Positions 41,899 to 51,164 of a stretch of DNA of 64,000 nt are shown in pieces. The notes beneath the pieces are model-generated. The model did not search any database. It saw nothing but the letters and a program-made list of their open reading frames with translations, and was not told the origin of the DNA. The stretch's first letter is position 1. Each line of letters starts with the position of its first letter. Origin of the DNA: Nocardiopsis metallicus (lineage in GTDB: Bacteria; Actinomycetota; Actinomycetes; Streptosporangiales; Streptosporangiaceae); NCBI RefSeq assembly GCF_014201115.1, contig NZ_JACHDO010000001.1:6696001-6760000 (forward strand), read 5' to 3'. A program made the position numbers and the translations under genes.

Positions 41899-42558
41899 TT
41901 AATCGTCAATGCTGACCACAGTGGAATTTCCCATGAAGTCGAGGAACTCTGCCTGGTCAGGATCAGTGCCTTCGGGAATATCGACCACGGTGTACTGAAC
42001 AGCCGAGCCATCGGGGTTGATATCCACAACGATGTCGCCGTTTTCCTCGTAGGCCAAAGCGGTTCCGGCCTCGTAGTCCTCGGAATAGGAACGCCCGTCG
42101 TCGGTGCGGACCCGGACCGGTTGGTACCAGCCCGCCGGGTCGTCACTGGTGTTGGTGACGGTGTACTTCACGATCACCCACTTCCCTTCGGGGGAGTGGC
42201 TCTGATTGAAGAGGTTGTCCCGGATGGGGTCCGCGGACACCCTCACCTCGTCCACCGTCACCGAGAATCCACCGACCTCGAAGGAATCACCGATCCCGAG
42301 GCTGTCCTCCGGTTCCTCTTCGGCCTCGGCCGGCTGGTACTCGGGCTCACCGGTCGGGGAGGACTGCGAAGTGGGCTGCTCCTGGGCGGCAGGGGAGGCC
42401 GTCTGCTCGGCATCGGAGCCGGGACCGTCTGCCGAGGGGGAGGCGATCACCATCGCGATGGCTCCCAGGAGCACGACGATGGTCGTTCCGCCGACGCCGA
42501 GGAAGATCTTGCGCCCGGTGGAGAGCCCTGAGGGATCGGGCTGGGGGCGGGGGTGCAT
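41899..42558 (-). CDS. DUF4352-type membrane-anchored protein
   Basis: A 219-residue protein, ATG 42558 with AAGGAG eight bases upstream. A short cytoplasmic Pro-rich start is followed by one membrane segment (KIFLGVGGTTIVVLLGAIAMVI), a Ser/Glu-rich linker (~40-85) and an extracellular domain with the DUF4352 pattern (FSVTVDEVRV... GKWVIVKYTVTNTSDDPAGWYQPVRV... ). Probably a surface-exposed beta-sandwich protein; role unknown. Single gene. Confidence 0.78.
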   Translation of the reverse strand: MHPRPQPDPSGLSTGRKIFLGVGGTTIVVLLGAIAMVIASPSADGPGSDAEQTASPAAQEQPTSQSSPTGEPEYQPAEAEEEPEDSLGIGDSFEVGGFSVTVDEVRVSADPIRDNLFNQSHSPEGKWVIVKYTVTNTSDDPAGWYQPVRVRTDDGRSYSEDYEAGTALAYEENGDIVVDINPDGSAVQYTVVDIPEGTDPDQAEFLDFMGNSTVVSIDD

Positions 42559-42876
42559 GGGGCGGGCTCCTTGAGGGAGGGGTGGGGACGGGCAGAGCAC
42601 TCACCTGGCGCTCGGCGCCGTTGCAGAATCGCAGCGCAGGGTGCCGCTCGCCATCCCTCCGGGTTGGCGCTGTCCAAGGATATCGACAACACAGGCCATG
42701 AACCCAGAATCCGAATGAGCGAGCTTTTCCCGGCAACAGTTGATGACTCGGGGTGAGTGCAACTATTCAGATGCCTCGGATCAGGTGATCGGTTCGCCTG
42801 TATCGGACCCCGCTGGCCTGCGGGGACGAACAGGCAACCCCTGACCAGACCGCACCCGCCCCCGCGCCCGAGCGCG
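42559..42876. other. Intergenic region, nothing recognised
   Basis: About 320 bases between the start of the DUF4352 gene and the end of the cobB/cobC fusion. It should hold the promoter of the former; no RNA or repeat is evident. Confidence 0.5.
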
Positions 42877-45381
42877 TCAGGGCCCCGGTGCGGTTCGGGG
42901 CGAACACGCGCCCGGGTCGTCATCAGGGCTCGGCACACTCCGATCCGAAGCCAGAGCGGCGAGCAGCTTCCGGGTGGTCTCGGGCGGCCGCACGGCCACG
43001 CGTACCCAGGAGGCGTCCAGTCCCGGGAAGGTGTCGGCCCTGCGTACGGCGATGCCCTGCTCGCGCAGCCGGGCGTGGACCCCCTCGCCGACGCGGGCCA
43101 GTACGAAGGGGGCGCGAGAGGGCACGAACCCGATCCCGGCCTCCCGCAGCCCGGCTTCGAGGTCCGCGCGCCAGCCGTCGAACTCCTTCGCCCGGCGTTC
43201 CGCCTCCGTACCCGCCTCGTCGCTCACACAGGCGACGGTGGCGGCGATCGCGGGAGCCGACACCGACCAGGGCGTCTGGACCCGGGCCAGCCCGCGCACC
43301 GCGGTCTCGTCGCCGACCGCGTATCCGGCCCGGATGCCGGGGACGGACCAGTGCTTGGTGAGGCTGCGCAGCACCACCAGGCCCGCGATCCGCTCACCGG
43401 CCAGGGACTCCGGTTCCCCCGGCAGGGCGTCCATGAAGGCCTCGTCGACCACGACCAGCCGACCGGGGCGGCACAGCCCGCGCAGCGACCCCGCCGGGTG
43501 CAGGACCCCGGTGGGGTTGGTGGGGTTGCCGACGATCACCAGGTCCGCGTCCTCGGGGACGGCGGCGGGGTCGAGCGCGAAGCCGTCGCTCTCAGCGCAG
43601 AGCACGGCGGTGACGGTGTGTCCGGCCTGTTCGAGAGCGGCGTGCGGCTCGGTGAACTGGGGGTGCACGACCACCGGGCGCTTCCACGGCCGCAGCCGGG
43701 CCAGGAGTGTGAACGCCTCGGCCGCTCCCGCCGTCGCCAGCACCTCGCCGCGCGCACGGCCGTGCCGGAGCGCGACGGCCTCGCGGGCGGGTTCGGGGTC
43801 GGGGTAGGCGCCGACCCCGTCCAGACTCGTGCGCAGGGCCCGGTCGAGCCAGTCGGGCCGGTCCCCCGGGTAGACGTTGACGGCGAAGTCCAGCAGGCCG
43901 TCGCGCGCCTCCGCGTCTCCGTGGTGGCGGAGCGGATCGGCCACCGGTTCGGTGCCGGGGGCGGCTGCCCGGGTGGCGGGGGAGGGCCTGACCGGCGTCG
44001 GCGTCGGCGCCGGTGTCGGTGTCGGTGCTGGGGCCGGAGCGTTGTGCACGGCCTCGGCGAACCTCGTGGCCAGCCTCGGGTACCCGGCCCAGTGCACGTG
44101 CAGGTAGGAGGCGTGCAGGGTGGGGGAGGCGAACCCCTCCGGTGCGCCCTCCACCTCCCACGCCGGGTTCTCACCCCGGCCGGGGGTCAGCGCCGTGCGG
44201 TGGAACTCGTGGCCGGTGACCCGCTCACCGGCCCGGGTCAGCAGCGTGTCCCCGGGCGAGACCGCCTCGGGGTAGCGCAGGGTCAGCCGCTCGGTCATCC
44301 GCGCCCCGGCGGGCACCACCCCGGCCATGGGGGCGCCGTCCAGCGATTCGGCGAGGTAGAGCAGGCCCGCGCACTCGGCGACGGTCGGTACCCCGCCCCG
44401 GACGGCTTCGCGCAGGTCGGCGAGCAGGCCCCGGTTGGCCGCGAGCTCACCCGCGTACACCTCGGGGAACCCGCCGCCCAGGTACAGGCCCCGGGTTCCG
44501 GCGGGCAGGGACGCGTCCGTGAGCGGGTCGAAGGCGACGACGTCGCATCCGGCGGCGGTGAGCAGTTCCTCGGTCTCGGCGTAGCGGAAGGTGAAGGCCC
44601 GGCCCCCGGCGACCGCGACCACCGGCCGCTCCCCTCCCGCCGGTGCGCTCACCTCCCGCTCCGGGTCCCAGGGCCAGGCCTCCAGGGCGGGGGCGGAGCG
44701 TGCCACCTCCAGCAGGGCGTCCAGGTCCACCTGGTCCGCGATCCGCTCGCCGAGCCGTTCCACCACCCGCGCCGACTCCTCGCGTTCGGAGGCCGGGACC
44801 AGCCCGAGGTGGCGGGAGGGCCGGGAGATCCGCTCGTCCCGGGAGACCACGCCGAGCACGGGCAGCCCCACCGAGCGGGTGATCTCGGCGACGTTGCGCG
44901 GCGAACCGGCCTTGTTGAGGATCACCCCGACGACCTCGACGGCCGGGTCGAAGTCCGCCATGCCCTTGACGAGCGCGCCCACCGACCGCGACATCCGGGA
45001 CACGTCCACGACCAGCACCACCGGGGTACGGGTCAGGGCGGCCACGTGCGCGGTGGAGGCGAAGCCGCCGGTGCCCAGCCGCCCGTCGTGCAGGCCCATG
45101 ACCCCCTCGACGACGGCGACGTCGGCGCCGCGGGCCCCGTGCAGGAGCAGCGGCGCCACCCGGCCCTCGCCGACCAGGTGGGGGTCCAGGTTGCGGCCGG
45201 GGCGGCCCGTGGCCAGGGCGTGGTAGCCGGGGTCGATGTAGTCGGGGCCGACCTTGTGGCCGCTCACCCGGTGCCCGGCGCCGCCGAGCGCGGCCATCAG
45301 CCCGGTAGCGACCGTGGTCTTGCCCTGACCGGTCATCGGCGCGGCGACCACCAGCCTGGGCAGGGCCGCCGGGGTGGTCAC
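42877..45381 (-). CDS. cobB: Fusion of cobyrinate a,c-diamide synthase and CobC-type PLP aminotransferase
   Basis: An 834-residue two-domain protein starting at GTG 45381, overlapping cobO by four bases. Residues ~1-445 are CobB/CbiA: P-loop PMTGQGKTTVATGLM, KVGPDYIDPGYH, glutaminase Cys in VAECAGLLYLAESL, and LHASYLHVHW. A Thr/Pro/Ala repeat linker (~449-475) joins residues ~480-830, a class-I aminotransferase fold with the PLP Lys in SLTKHWSVPGIRAGY and GNPTNPTG. The second half resembles CobC (Rv2231c-like), which makes or handles the aminopropanol side-chain precursor. CobB amidates positions a and c. I saw no frame break between the halves. Confidence 0.9.
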   Translation of the reverse strand: MTTPAALPRLVVAAPMTGQGKTTVATGLMAALGGAGHRVSGHKVGPDYIDPGYHALATGRPGRNLDPHLVGEGRVAPLLLHGARGADVAVVEGVMGLHDGRLGTGGFASTAHVAALTRTPVVLVVDVSRMSRSVGALVKGMADFDPAVEVVGVILNKAGSPRNVAEITRSVGLPVLGVVSRDERISRPSRHLGLVPASEREESARVVERLGERIADQVDLDALLEVARSAPALEAWPWDPEREVSAPAGGERPVVAVAGGRAFTFRYAETEELLTAAGCDVVAFDPLTDASLPAGTRGLYLGGGFPEVYAGELAANRGLLADLREAVRGGVPTVAECAGLLYLAESLDGAPMAGVVPAGARMTERLTLRYPEAVSPGDTLLTRAGERVTGHEFHRTALTPGRGENPAWEVEGAPEGFASPTLHASYLHVHWAGYPRLATRFAEAVHNAPAPAPTPTPAPTPTPVRPSPATRAAAPGTEPVADPLRHHGDAEARDGLLDFAVNVYPGDRPDWLDRALRTSLDGVGAYPDPEPAREAVALRHGRARGEVLATAGAAEAFTLLARLRPWKRPVVVHPQFTEPHAALEQAGHTVTAVLCAESDGFALDPAAVPEDADLVIVGNPTNPTGVLHPAGSLRGLCRPGRLVVVDEAFMDALPGEPESLAGERIAGLVVLRSLTKHWSVPGIRAGYAVGDETAVRGLARVQTPWSVSAPAIAATVACVSDEAGTEAERRAKEFDGWRADLEAGLREAGIGFVPSRAPFVLARVGEGVHARLREQGIAVRRADTFPGLDASWVRVAVRPPETTRKLLAALASDRSVPSPDDDPGACSPRTAPGP

Positions 45382-45992
45382 CACTCGATACCCCGCTGGC
45401 CCTTGCGGCCGGCGTCCATCGGGTGCTTGACCTTGGCCATCTCGGTGACCAGGTCGGCCGCCTCGACGAGCCTGGGATCGGCGCGGCGGCCCGTGACGAT
45501 CACGTGCTGGCGGCCCGGCCGGTCCCGCAGAGCTGCCACGACGTCGTCGGCGTCGACCCAGCCCCAGTTGATCGGGTAGGTGAACTCGTCCAGGATGAGC
45601 AGGTCGTGGCGTTCGTCGGCGAGACGGCGCTTGATCTCCTCCCAGCCCTCGGCGGCGTCCGCCTCGTGGTCCTCCTCGCTGCCCTTGCGGCGGCTCCACG
45701 ACCAGCCCGAGCCCATCTTGTGCCACTCCACGGGGCCGCCCTCACCGGTCTCCTCGTGCAGCTTCCCCAGGCGTTCGAGCACGGTCTGCTCGCCGATGCG
45801 CCACTTCGCCGACTTGACGAACTGGAACACCCCGATCCGCCACCCCTGGTTCCAGCCGCGCAGAGCGAGGCCGAACGCGGCGGTCGACTTGCCCTTGCCG
45901 TCACCGGTGTGGACGGCGAACACCGGCTGGTTGCGGCGCTGGCGTGTGGTGAGTCCGTCGTCGGGGACGACGGACGGCTTGCCCTGCGGCAT
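45378..45992 (-). CDS. cobO: Cob(I)yrinic acid a,c-diamide adenosyltransferase
   Basis: A 204-residue enzyme with the P-loop HTGDGKGKSTAAFGLALR near residue 28 and the family features DLLILDEFTYPINWGWVD and RPGRQHVIVTGRRADP. It adds the adenosyl group to the cobalt corrinoid. ATG 45992 shares one base with the stop of the upstream chelatase gene (TGATG). Confidence 0.95.
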   Translation of the reverse strand: MPQGKPSVVPDDGLTTRQRRNQPVFAVHTGDGKGKSTAAFGLALRGWNQGWRIGVFQFVKSAKWRIGEQTVLERLGKLHEETGEGGPVEWHKMGSGWSWSRRKGSEEDHEADAAEGWEEIKRRLADERHDLLILDEFTYPINWGWVDADDVVAALRDRPGRQHVIVTGRRADPRLVEAADLVTEMAKVKHPMDAGRKGQRGIEW

Positions 45993-48124
45993 CAGGCGGC
46001 CCTTTCTCGAACGGCGGTGCTCAGAGCGTCGGCGTTGACCTCGCCGACGGGGAGGTGGTCGGCGCCCAGACGGGCGGCCAGGCCGGCCGCCAGACCCAGG
46101 CGCATCGGGCCGGACTCACCGTCCACGACGACGGCGGCCACCCCCAGGGCGGCGACGTGGTCGGCCGCCTCCAGCGAGCGTTCCACCGCGCCCCGGCCGC
46201 CGGTGGCGCGGCCGTCGGTGACCAGGACCAGGAGGGGGCGCTGCCTGGGGTCCCGCAGGTGTTCGCGCCGCAGCACCCGTGCGGCCTCCAGCAGGCCCTC
46301 GGCCAGGGGGGTGCGGCCTCCGGCGGGCATCTGGTCCAGACGGGTGGCGGCGACGTCGACCGAACGGGTCGGCGGCAGGGTGAGCTCGGCCCCGGCGCCG
46401 CGGAAGGTGACCAGGCCCACCTTGTCGCGGCGCCGGTAGGCGTCCAGGAGCAGGGACAGCACCGCCGTCTTGACCTCCTTCATGCGCTTGCGCGCCGCCA
46501 TGGAACCGGAGGCGTCGACGCAGAACAGTACGAGGTTGCTCTCCTGGCCCTCCCGGACCGCCACCCTCAGGTCGCGGGGGCGCAGGCGGACCCGGCCGCC
46601 GCCGGGCGGGCAGGACGACGCCGCCGCCTTGACGGTCTCCACCAGGTGCAGCGAGGTGCCGGCCGCCTCACCGGGCCGGGCGGCGCCGATCCGGCGTCCC
46701 CGGGTGCCGACGGCCCGGCTGCGGCGTCCGTCGGCGCCGGCCCCGGTACCCCGCACGGTGAACGTCCTGGGGCGGTAGGGGGCGCTCGCCTTGACGGCGG
46801 TGCCCGCCGCCGTCTCCGGCCGCTCCTCGTCGGACCCCTCCGGGGCGCGCGGCGATTCGGCGGGCTGTTGCGGCTCGGCGGCGTCGGACTCCGGGTGGTC
46901 GGCCTCCGCGGACTCGGGCGCGCCGCCCTCGGGGCCCCGGGCGTCGGGTCCGCTCTCGGGGCCCTCCGGCGGCTCGGAACCGTCAGCGGGGTCGTCGGGG
47001 GTGTCGGGGGCGTCGGACCCCTCCGGCGGGGTCGGGCCGCCATCCGGCGGGGTCGGGCCGCCATCCGGCGGGGTCGGGTCCGGAGGGGGCTCCTCGTCCC
47101 CGAGGATCCTGTCCAGGAGTTCCTCGTCCAGCCCCGGCGCGTCGAACGGGTTCCGGCGGCGCCGGTGCGGCAGGGCCAGCAGCGCCGCCCGCCGGATGTC
47201 GGCCAGGGTGACCAGCGTCCGCCCCTGCCAGACGGCGTGGGCCACGGCGGTGCGAGCGGTGACGATGTCGGCGCGCAGTCCGTCCACCTCGAAGGCCGCG
47301 CAGACTTCCGCGATCTTCAACAGCGCCGCCTGGGACAGCTCGACGCGGCGCAGTGCCCCGCGGGCGGCCGCGATGCGCTCCGACAGCGCCCGCTCAGCCT
47401 TCTCGTAGCGCTCGGCGAAGGCCGCGGGGTCGGAGTCGTAGGACATCCGGCGGCGCACCACCTCGACCCGGGCGCGGGGGTCGGTCGGCGCGCTGACCTC
47501 CACGGTCAGCCCGAACCGGTCCAGGAGCTGCGGGCGCAGCTCGCCCTCCTCGGGGTTCATCGTGCCGATGAGGAGGAAGCGGGCGGCGTGCTCCACGGAG
47601 AACCCGTCGCGCTCCACCCTCACCCGGCCGGTGGCCGCGGCGTCCAGGAGCAGGTCGACCAGGTGGTCGTGGAGCAGGTTGACCTCGTCGACGTAGAGCA
47701 GCCCCCGGTGGGCGCGGGCCAGCAGGCCGGGCTCGTAGGAGACCTGGCCGTGCGCGAGCGCCTGCTCCAGGTGCAGGGAGCCGAGAACGCGGTCCTCGGT
47801 GGCGCCCACGGGCAGCTCGACCAGGCGCACGGCACGGCTCTCCACGGCAGTGCCGGGCGGGAAGGGACCGTCCGGAGAGGGCTGGAGCGGGTCGGCCGGG
47901 TCGACGGAGAAGCGGTCGCCCCGGTGGACCTCCACGTGCGGGAGCAGGGACGCAAGCGCCCGTACCGCCGTGGACTTGGCCGTGCCCTTCTGGCCGCGGA
48001 CCAGTACGCCGCCGATCTCGGGGGAGATACTGGCCAGGACCAGGGAGAGACCGAGGTCGTCGAGTGGCTCGGTGTCGCAGCCGACGATCGCTGAGAAGGG
48101 ATAGTGCGACTCGCGCAATGGCAT
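45992..48124 (-). CDS. ChlI/ChlD-type chelatase AAA-vWA subunit, partner of CobN
   Basis: A 710-residue fusion. Residues ~1-340 are the AAA+ ChlI part: Walker A VRGQKGTAKSTAVRAL, Walker B GLLYVDEVNLLHD, TMNPEEGELRPQLLDRFGL. Residues ~345-450 form an acidic Pro-rich linker containing a 21-base tandem repeat (GGPTPPD). Residues ~515-710 are a vWA domain with the MIDAS motif FCVDASGSMAA. In many actinobacteria this protein replaces CobS/CobT as the ATPase motor for CobN. ATG 48124 has GGGAG upstream, and the gene is under riboswitch 3. Confidence 0.9.
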   Translation of the reverse strand: MPLRESHYPFSAIVGCDTEPLDDLGLSLVLASISPEIGGVLVRGQKGTAKSTAVRALASLLPHVEVHRGDRFSVDPADPLQPSPDGPFPPGTAVESRAVRLVELPVGATEDRVLGSLHLEQALAHGQVSYEPGLLARAHRGLLYVDEVNLLHDHLVDLLLDAAATGRVRVERDGFSVEHAARFLLIGTMNPEEGELRPQLLDRFGLTVEVSAPTDPRARVEVVRRRMSYDSDPAAFAERYEKAERALSERIAAARGALRRVELSQAALLKIAEVCAAFEVDGLRADIVTARTAVAHAVWQGRTLVTLADIRRAALLALPHRRRRNPFDAPGLDEELLDRILGDEEPPPDPTPPDGGPTPPDGGPTPPEGSDAPDTPDDPADGSEPPEGPESGPDARGPEGGAPESAEADHPESDAAEPQQPAESPRAPEGSDEERPETAAGTAVKASAPYRPRTFTVRGTGAGADGRRSRAVGTRGRRIGAARPGEAAGTSLHLVETVKAAASSCPPGGGRVRLRPRDLRVAVREGQESNLVLFCVDASGSMAARKRMKEVKTAVLSLLLDAYRRRDKVGLVTFRGAGAELTLPPTRSVDVAATRLDQMPAGGRTPLAEGLLEAARVLRREHLRDPRQRPLLVLVTDGRATGGRGAVERSLEAADHVAALGVAAVVVDGESGPMRLGLAAGLAARLGADHLPVGEVNADALSTAVRERAA
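47022..47078 (-). repeat. 21-base tandem repeat within the chelatase linker
   Basis: Two full and one partial copy of a 21-base unit (TCCGGCGGGGTCGGGCCGCC plus A on the plus strand), coding for repeated GGPTPPD in the acidic linker. Copy number may vary between strains. Confidence 0.8.
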
Positions 48125-48167
48125 GTGAGGCTCCCGCTCGTTTCGCCACAGGTCATGGGCGGGCGCG

Positions 48168-48262
48168 GGGCCGGTCTTCGGACTTGCCGGGTCCTCCTGG
48201 TCGGAGGCTCGGTTCACCGCAGCGGGCCTGTGCCGGAATCTCACCGGGCTTCCCAGATTCTC
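48168..48262 (-). ncRNA. Cobalamin riboswitch 3, upstream of the chelatase-cobO-cobB/C operon
   Basis: On the minus strand: GGGAAGCCCGGTGAGATTCC, CCGCTGCGGTGAACC and the B12 box AAGTCCGAAGACCGGCC. It ends about 45 bases before the chelatase start. Its promoter must lie between it and the divergent cobL start. Confidence 0.92.
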
Positions 48263-48344
48263 CCCTGTCGCCTTCCCCACCGTTTCCGATGGTTGGGTGG
48301 TCGGGGCACCTCGCGCCTTCGGCCGCCACGATAGCGTCCTGTGC

Positions 48345-49589
48345 ATGCGGCTTCAGGCGTCCCCTCCCCGAATCACCGTCGTCGGTATCGGCGCCGACGG
48401 CTGGCCAGGCCTCCCCGAGAGGCTGCGCGAACTGGTCCTGGCGGCCCAGGTCGTGCTGGGGGGCCGCAGGCACCTGGAGATGCTGCCGTCCGGGCCCGGA
48501 CAGCACCGGCAGGTGTGGCCCTCACCCCTGAGCGAAGGGCTGGTGCCGCTGCTGGAGTCCCTGGCGGGCCGTGAGGTCGTGGCCCTGGCCTCGGGCGACC
48601 CGATGGTGTCGGGGATCGGGACCACGCTCGTCGGCCTGCTGGGCGCGGACGCGGTGCGGGTGGAGCCCGCCGTCTCCTCGGTGTCCCTGGCCCGGGCGCG
48701 GATGGGCTGGTCGGCCGAAGGGTGCTCGGTGGTGAGCCTGGTCGGCCGGGACCCGCGCGTGCTCCTGCGCAGGCTCGCACCGGGACGCCGCGTCCTGGTG
48801 CTGTCCTCCGGCGCCGCCACCCCGGCGACGGTCGCCGCCCTGTTGGCCGGAGCGGGCTACGGGGAAAGCCGCATGACCGTACTCGGCGACCTGGGGGCGT
48901 CCACGGAGTCCCGGCTCTCCACCACCTCGGACGCATGGCTGGCCGCCCCGCCCGAACAGGTCCCCGCGCTGCACGTGCTGGCCCTGGAGCTGGCCGGGCC
49001 CCCCGGGCTCGGGGTGCTCGCCGGGCTGCCGGACGACGCCTTCGAGCACGACGGACAGCTCACCAAGCGGGACCTGCGGGCCTCGGCCCTGGCCCGGCTG
49101 GCGCCCTCTCCCGGCGAACACCTGTGGGACGTGGGGGCGGGCGCCGGATCGGTCGGGATCGAGTGGATGCGCGCCCACCCCGCCTGCAGGGCCACGGCCG
49201 TGGAGGCCGACAGCGGGCGGGCCGAGCGGATCGGGCGCAACGCGGGTCGCCTCGGGGTCCCCGGCCTGGACGTGGTCACCGGGCGGGCCCCCAACGCCCT
49301 GGCCGGACTGGTCGCGCCCGACGCGGTGTTCGTCGGCGGCGGCGCCACCCGGCCCGGCGTGCTCGACGCCTGCCTGAGCGCGCTGCGCCCCGGGGGCCGT
49401 CTGGTGGTGCACGGGGTGACCCTGGAGACCGAGCAACTGCTGGCCCACGCCTACCGGACCCACGGCGGAGAGCTGACCCGCATCGCGGTGGAGTCGGCGG
49501 CGCCCATCGGCACCTTCACCGGCTGGACCCCCGCGCGCACCGTCACCCAGTGGGCCCTGTCCGCACCGGTCCGACACGACTTGGAGTGA
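48345..49589 (+). CDS. cobL: Precorrin-6Y C5,15-methyltransferase (decarboxylating), CbiE-CbiT fusion
   Basis: A 414-residue two-domain enzyme. Residues ~1-205 are the CbiE methylase (ITVVGIGADGWPGLPERLRELV, ALASGDPMVSGIG); ~215-410 the CbiT domain (DGQLTKRDLRASALARLAPSPGE, LWDVGAGAGSVGIEW). It methylates C5 and C15 and decarboxylates. ATG 48345 follows GATAGCG by about seven bases and has no ribosome site, so the mRNA may be leaderless. It is divergent from the chelatase operon and has no riboswitch of its own on the plus strand. Confidence 0.93.
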   Translation: MRLQASPPRITVVGIGADGWPGLPERLRELVLAAQVVLGGRRHLEMLPSGPGQHRQVWPSPLSEGLVPLLESLAGREVVALASGDPMVSGIGTTLVGLLGADAVRVEPAVSSVSLARARMGWSAEGCSVVSLVGRDPRVLLRRLAPGRRVLVLSSGAATPATVAALLAGAGYGESRMTVLGDLGASTESRLSTTSDAWLAAPPEQVPALHVLALELAGPPGLGVLAGLPDDAFEHDGQLTKRDLRASALARLAPSPGEHLWDVGAGAGSVGIEWMRAHPACRATAVEADSGRAERIGRNAGRLGVPGLDVVTGRAPNALAGLVAPDAVFVGGGATRPGVLDACLSALRPGGRLVVHGVTLETEQLLAHAYRTHGGELTRIAVESAAPIGTFTGWTPARTVTQWALSAPVRHDLE

Positions 49590-49787
49590 CTCGGGCGGGA
49601 CCGGGGATGCCTCGGCCCCTCCGGATTCCACTGTCTTCCGCCCTCAGCTCCTCCTCGGCGTTACCCTGGCCATGTGCGGGGCATGAACCACCGCACTCGG
49701 TTGCTTCCCCGACAAGCCGCCGAACACCCGGGCCTGAGGCCGTGTCCGCGTCATCGCCACCCGTCGCTGAATCACTCAGGGGGACAC

Positions 49788-50390
49788 ATGACCGTCGCAG
49801 AGCACTACCCGCCGCCCGAAAGGCCGACGCTCCCGATGAGCCCCGAGTTGTTCGAGCACCTCGCGGAACAGGCATTCGATGCCGACCGCGTTCGTATGGA
49901 GATGTTCAACGGGAAGGTCTGGGTCCACAAGGTGACCGACGGAGCCCACGCGGGGATCCTCACCTGGCTGATGCGTGAGTTCATGGCCCATCGCCCCGAT
50001 CTGGACCTCCTCACCAGCGGACTGGGAATCAAGGTCGACACCTATCACAACGGGCGCGCCCGTCCCGACGGTGTCCTCTCACCGATCGGTCACTTCGACC
50101 AGGCGGGGGAATGGGCTGACCCGGACGGAGTCCTGGCCGTGGTCGAGGTCACCTCCTGGGACGCCGACACCCATGCCCGTGATCGTGTCGAGAAGCCCGC
50201 CGCCTACGCGGCCACCGGAACCGGCGTCTACCTTCTGGTGGACCGGGACGCCAACGCCGTGGTGGTGCACAGCCGACCCGTTCAAGGCCAGTACCTGGAC
50301 CGAAGCACCCATCCCTACGGTGAGGCCGTTCCCATCCCCGGTATCGGCGTCACCCTGGACACCACCGGGCTCAAGCGCTTCACCCGCTGA
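49788..50390 (+). CDS. Uma2-family (DUF820) putative nuclease, copy 2
   Basis: A 200-residue protein starting at ATG 49788 (GGGGGACAC upstream). It is nearly the same as copy 1 at 33397-33954 over the central core (ARPDGVLSPIGHFD, GVLAVVEVTSWDADTHARDR, VYLLVDRD) and diverges at the N-terminus. It stands between cobL and the convergent cobM. The 200 bases before it hold nothing else that I recognise. Confidence 0.85.
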   Translation: MTVAEHYPPPERPTLPMSPELFEHLAEQAFDADRVRMEMFNGKVWVHKVTDGAHAGILTWLMREFMAHRPDLDLLTSGLGIKVDTYHNGRARPDGVLSPIGHFDQAGEWADPDGVLAVVEVTSWDADTHARDRVEKPAAYAATGTGVYLLVDRDANAVVVHSRPVQGQYLDRSTHPYGEAVPIPGIGVTLDTTGLKRFTR

Positions 50391-50423
50391 CGCGGCTGAC
50401 CGGGGCCAGGCACAGGGGCGTGG

Positions 50424-51164
50424 TCAACGGGGCCGCGCCGGGTCGTACAGGTACGACTCGCCCCCCGACCGGGGATCGAGCGCCCGCCCCACCAGGATCA
50501 CCGCCGCCTGGCGCAGGCCCGCCTCCTCGACCGCGTCGGCGATGGTGGCGACCGTGCCGCGCAGCACCGCCTCGTCCGGCTGGCTGGCCCGGTACACGAC
50601 CACGACCGGGCAGTCCGCGCCGTACTCGGGTTCGATCCGCCCCATCAGCTCCCGCACCCGGCGGATCGCCAGGTGCAGCACCAGCGTGGCCCGGGTCGCG
50701 GCGAACGCGGCCAGGGACTCCGACTCCGGCATGACGGTCGAGCGGGCCTGGGTCCTGGTCAGCACCACCGACTGGGCCACCAGCGGCACCGTCAGCTCAC
50801 GCCCCGCCAGCGCCGCCGCCGCGGCGTAGGCGGGAACCCCCGGGGTGACGTCCCACGGGACACCGCGGTCGTCGAGGCGGCGGGTCTGCTCGGCCAGCGC
50901 CGAGTACAGCGAGGGGTCGCCCGAGGTCAGCCGGACCACGTCGAGGCCGTCGCAGTGCGCGGTGACGAGCCGTTCGGTGATGCGGTCCAGGTCCAGGCCC
51001 TGGGTGTCCACGAGTTCGGCGCCGGGCGCGCAGTGGTCCAGTACGTCCGGGTCCAGGTAGGTCCCCGGGTACAGGACCACGTCCGCCCCGGCGAGCATCC
51101 GGGTGGCCCGCACGGTGAGCAGGTCGGCGGCGCCCGGACCGGCCCCCACGAAGTGCACGGTCAC
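50424..51164 (-). CDS. cobM: Precorrin-4 C11-methyltransferase
   Basis: A 246-residue methyltransferase starting at GTG 51164, overlapping cobIJ by four bases (GTGA). Motifs VHFVGAGPGAADLLTVRATRML, VVLYPGTYLDPDVLDHC, RLTSGDPSLYSALAEQ and VTPGVPAYAAAAA match CobM/CbiF. Last gene of the riboswitch-4 operon. Confidence 0.94.
   Translation of the reverse strand: MTVHFVGAGPGAADLLTVRATRMLAGADVVLYPGTYLDPDVLDHCAPGAELVDTQGLDLDRITERLVTAHCDGLDVVRLTSGDPSLYSALAEQTRRLDDRGVPWDVTPGVPAYAAAAALAGRELTVPLVAQSVVLTRTQARSTVMPESESLAAFAATRATLVLHLAIRRVRELMGRIEPEYGADCPVVVVYRASQPDEAVLRGTVATIADAVEEAGLRQAAVILVGRALDPRSGGESYLYDPARPR

Noticed and set aside
47022..47078. The 21-base tandem repeat as a possible CRISPR-like or regulatory array
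   Set aside because: It has no spacers and codes in frame for a Pro-rich linker of the chelatase.
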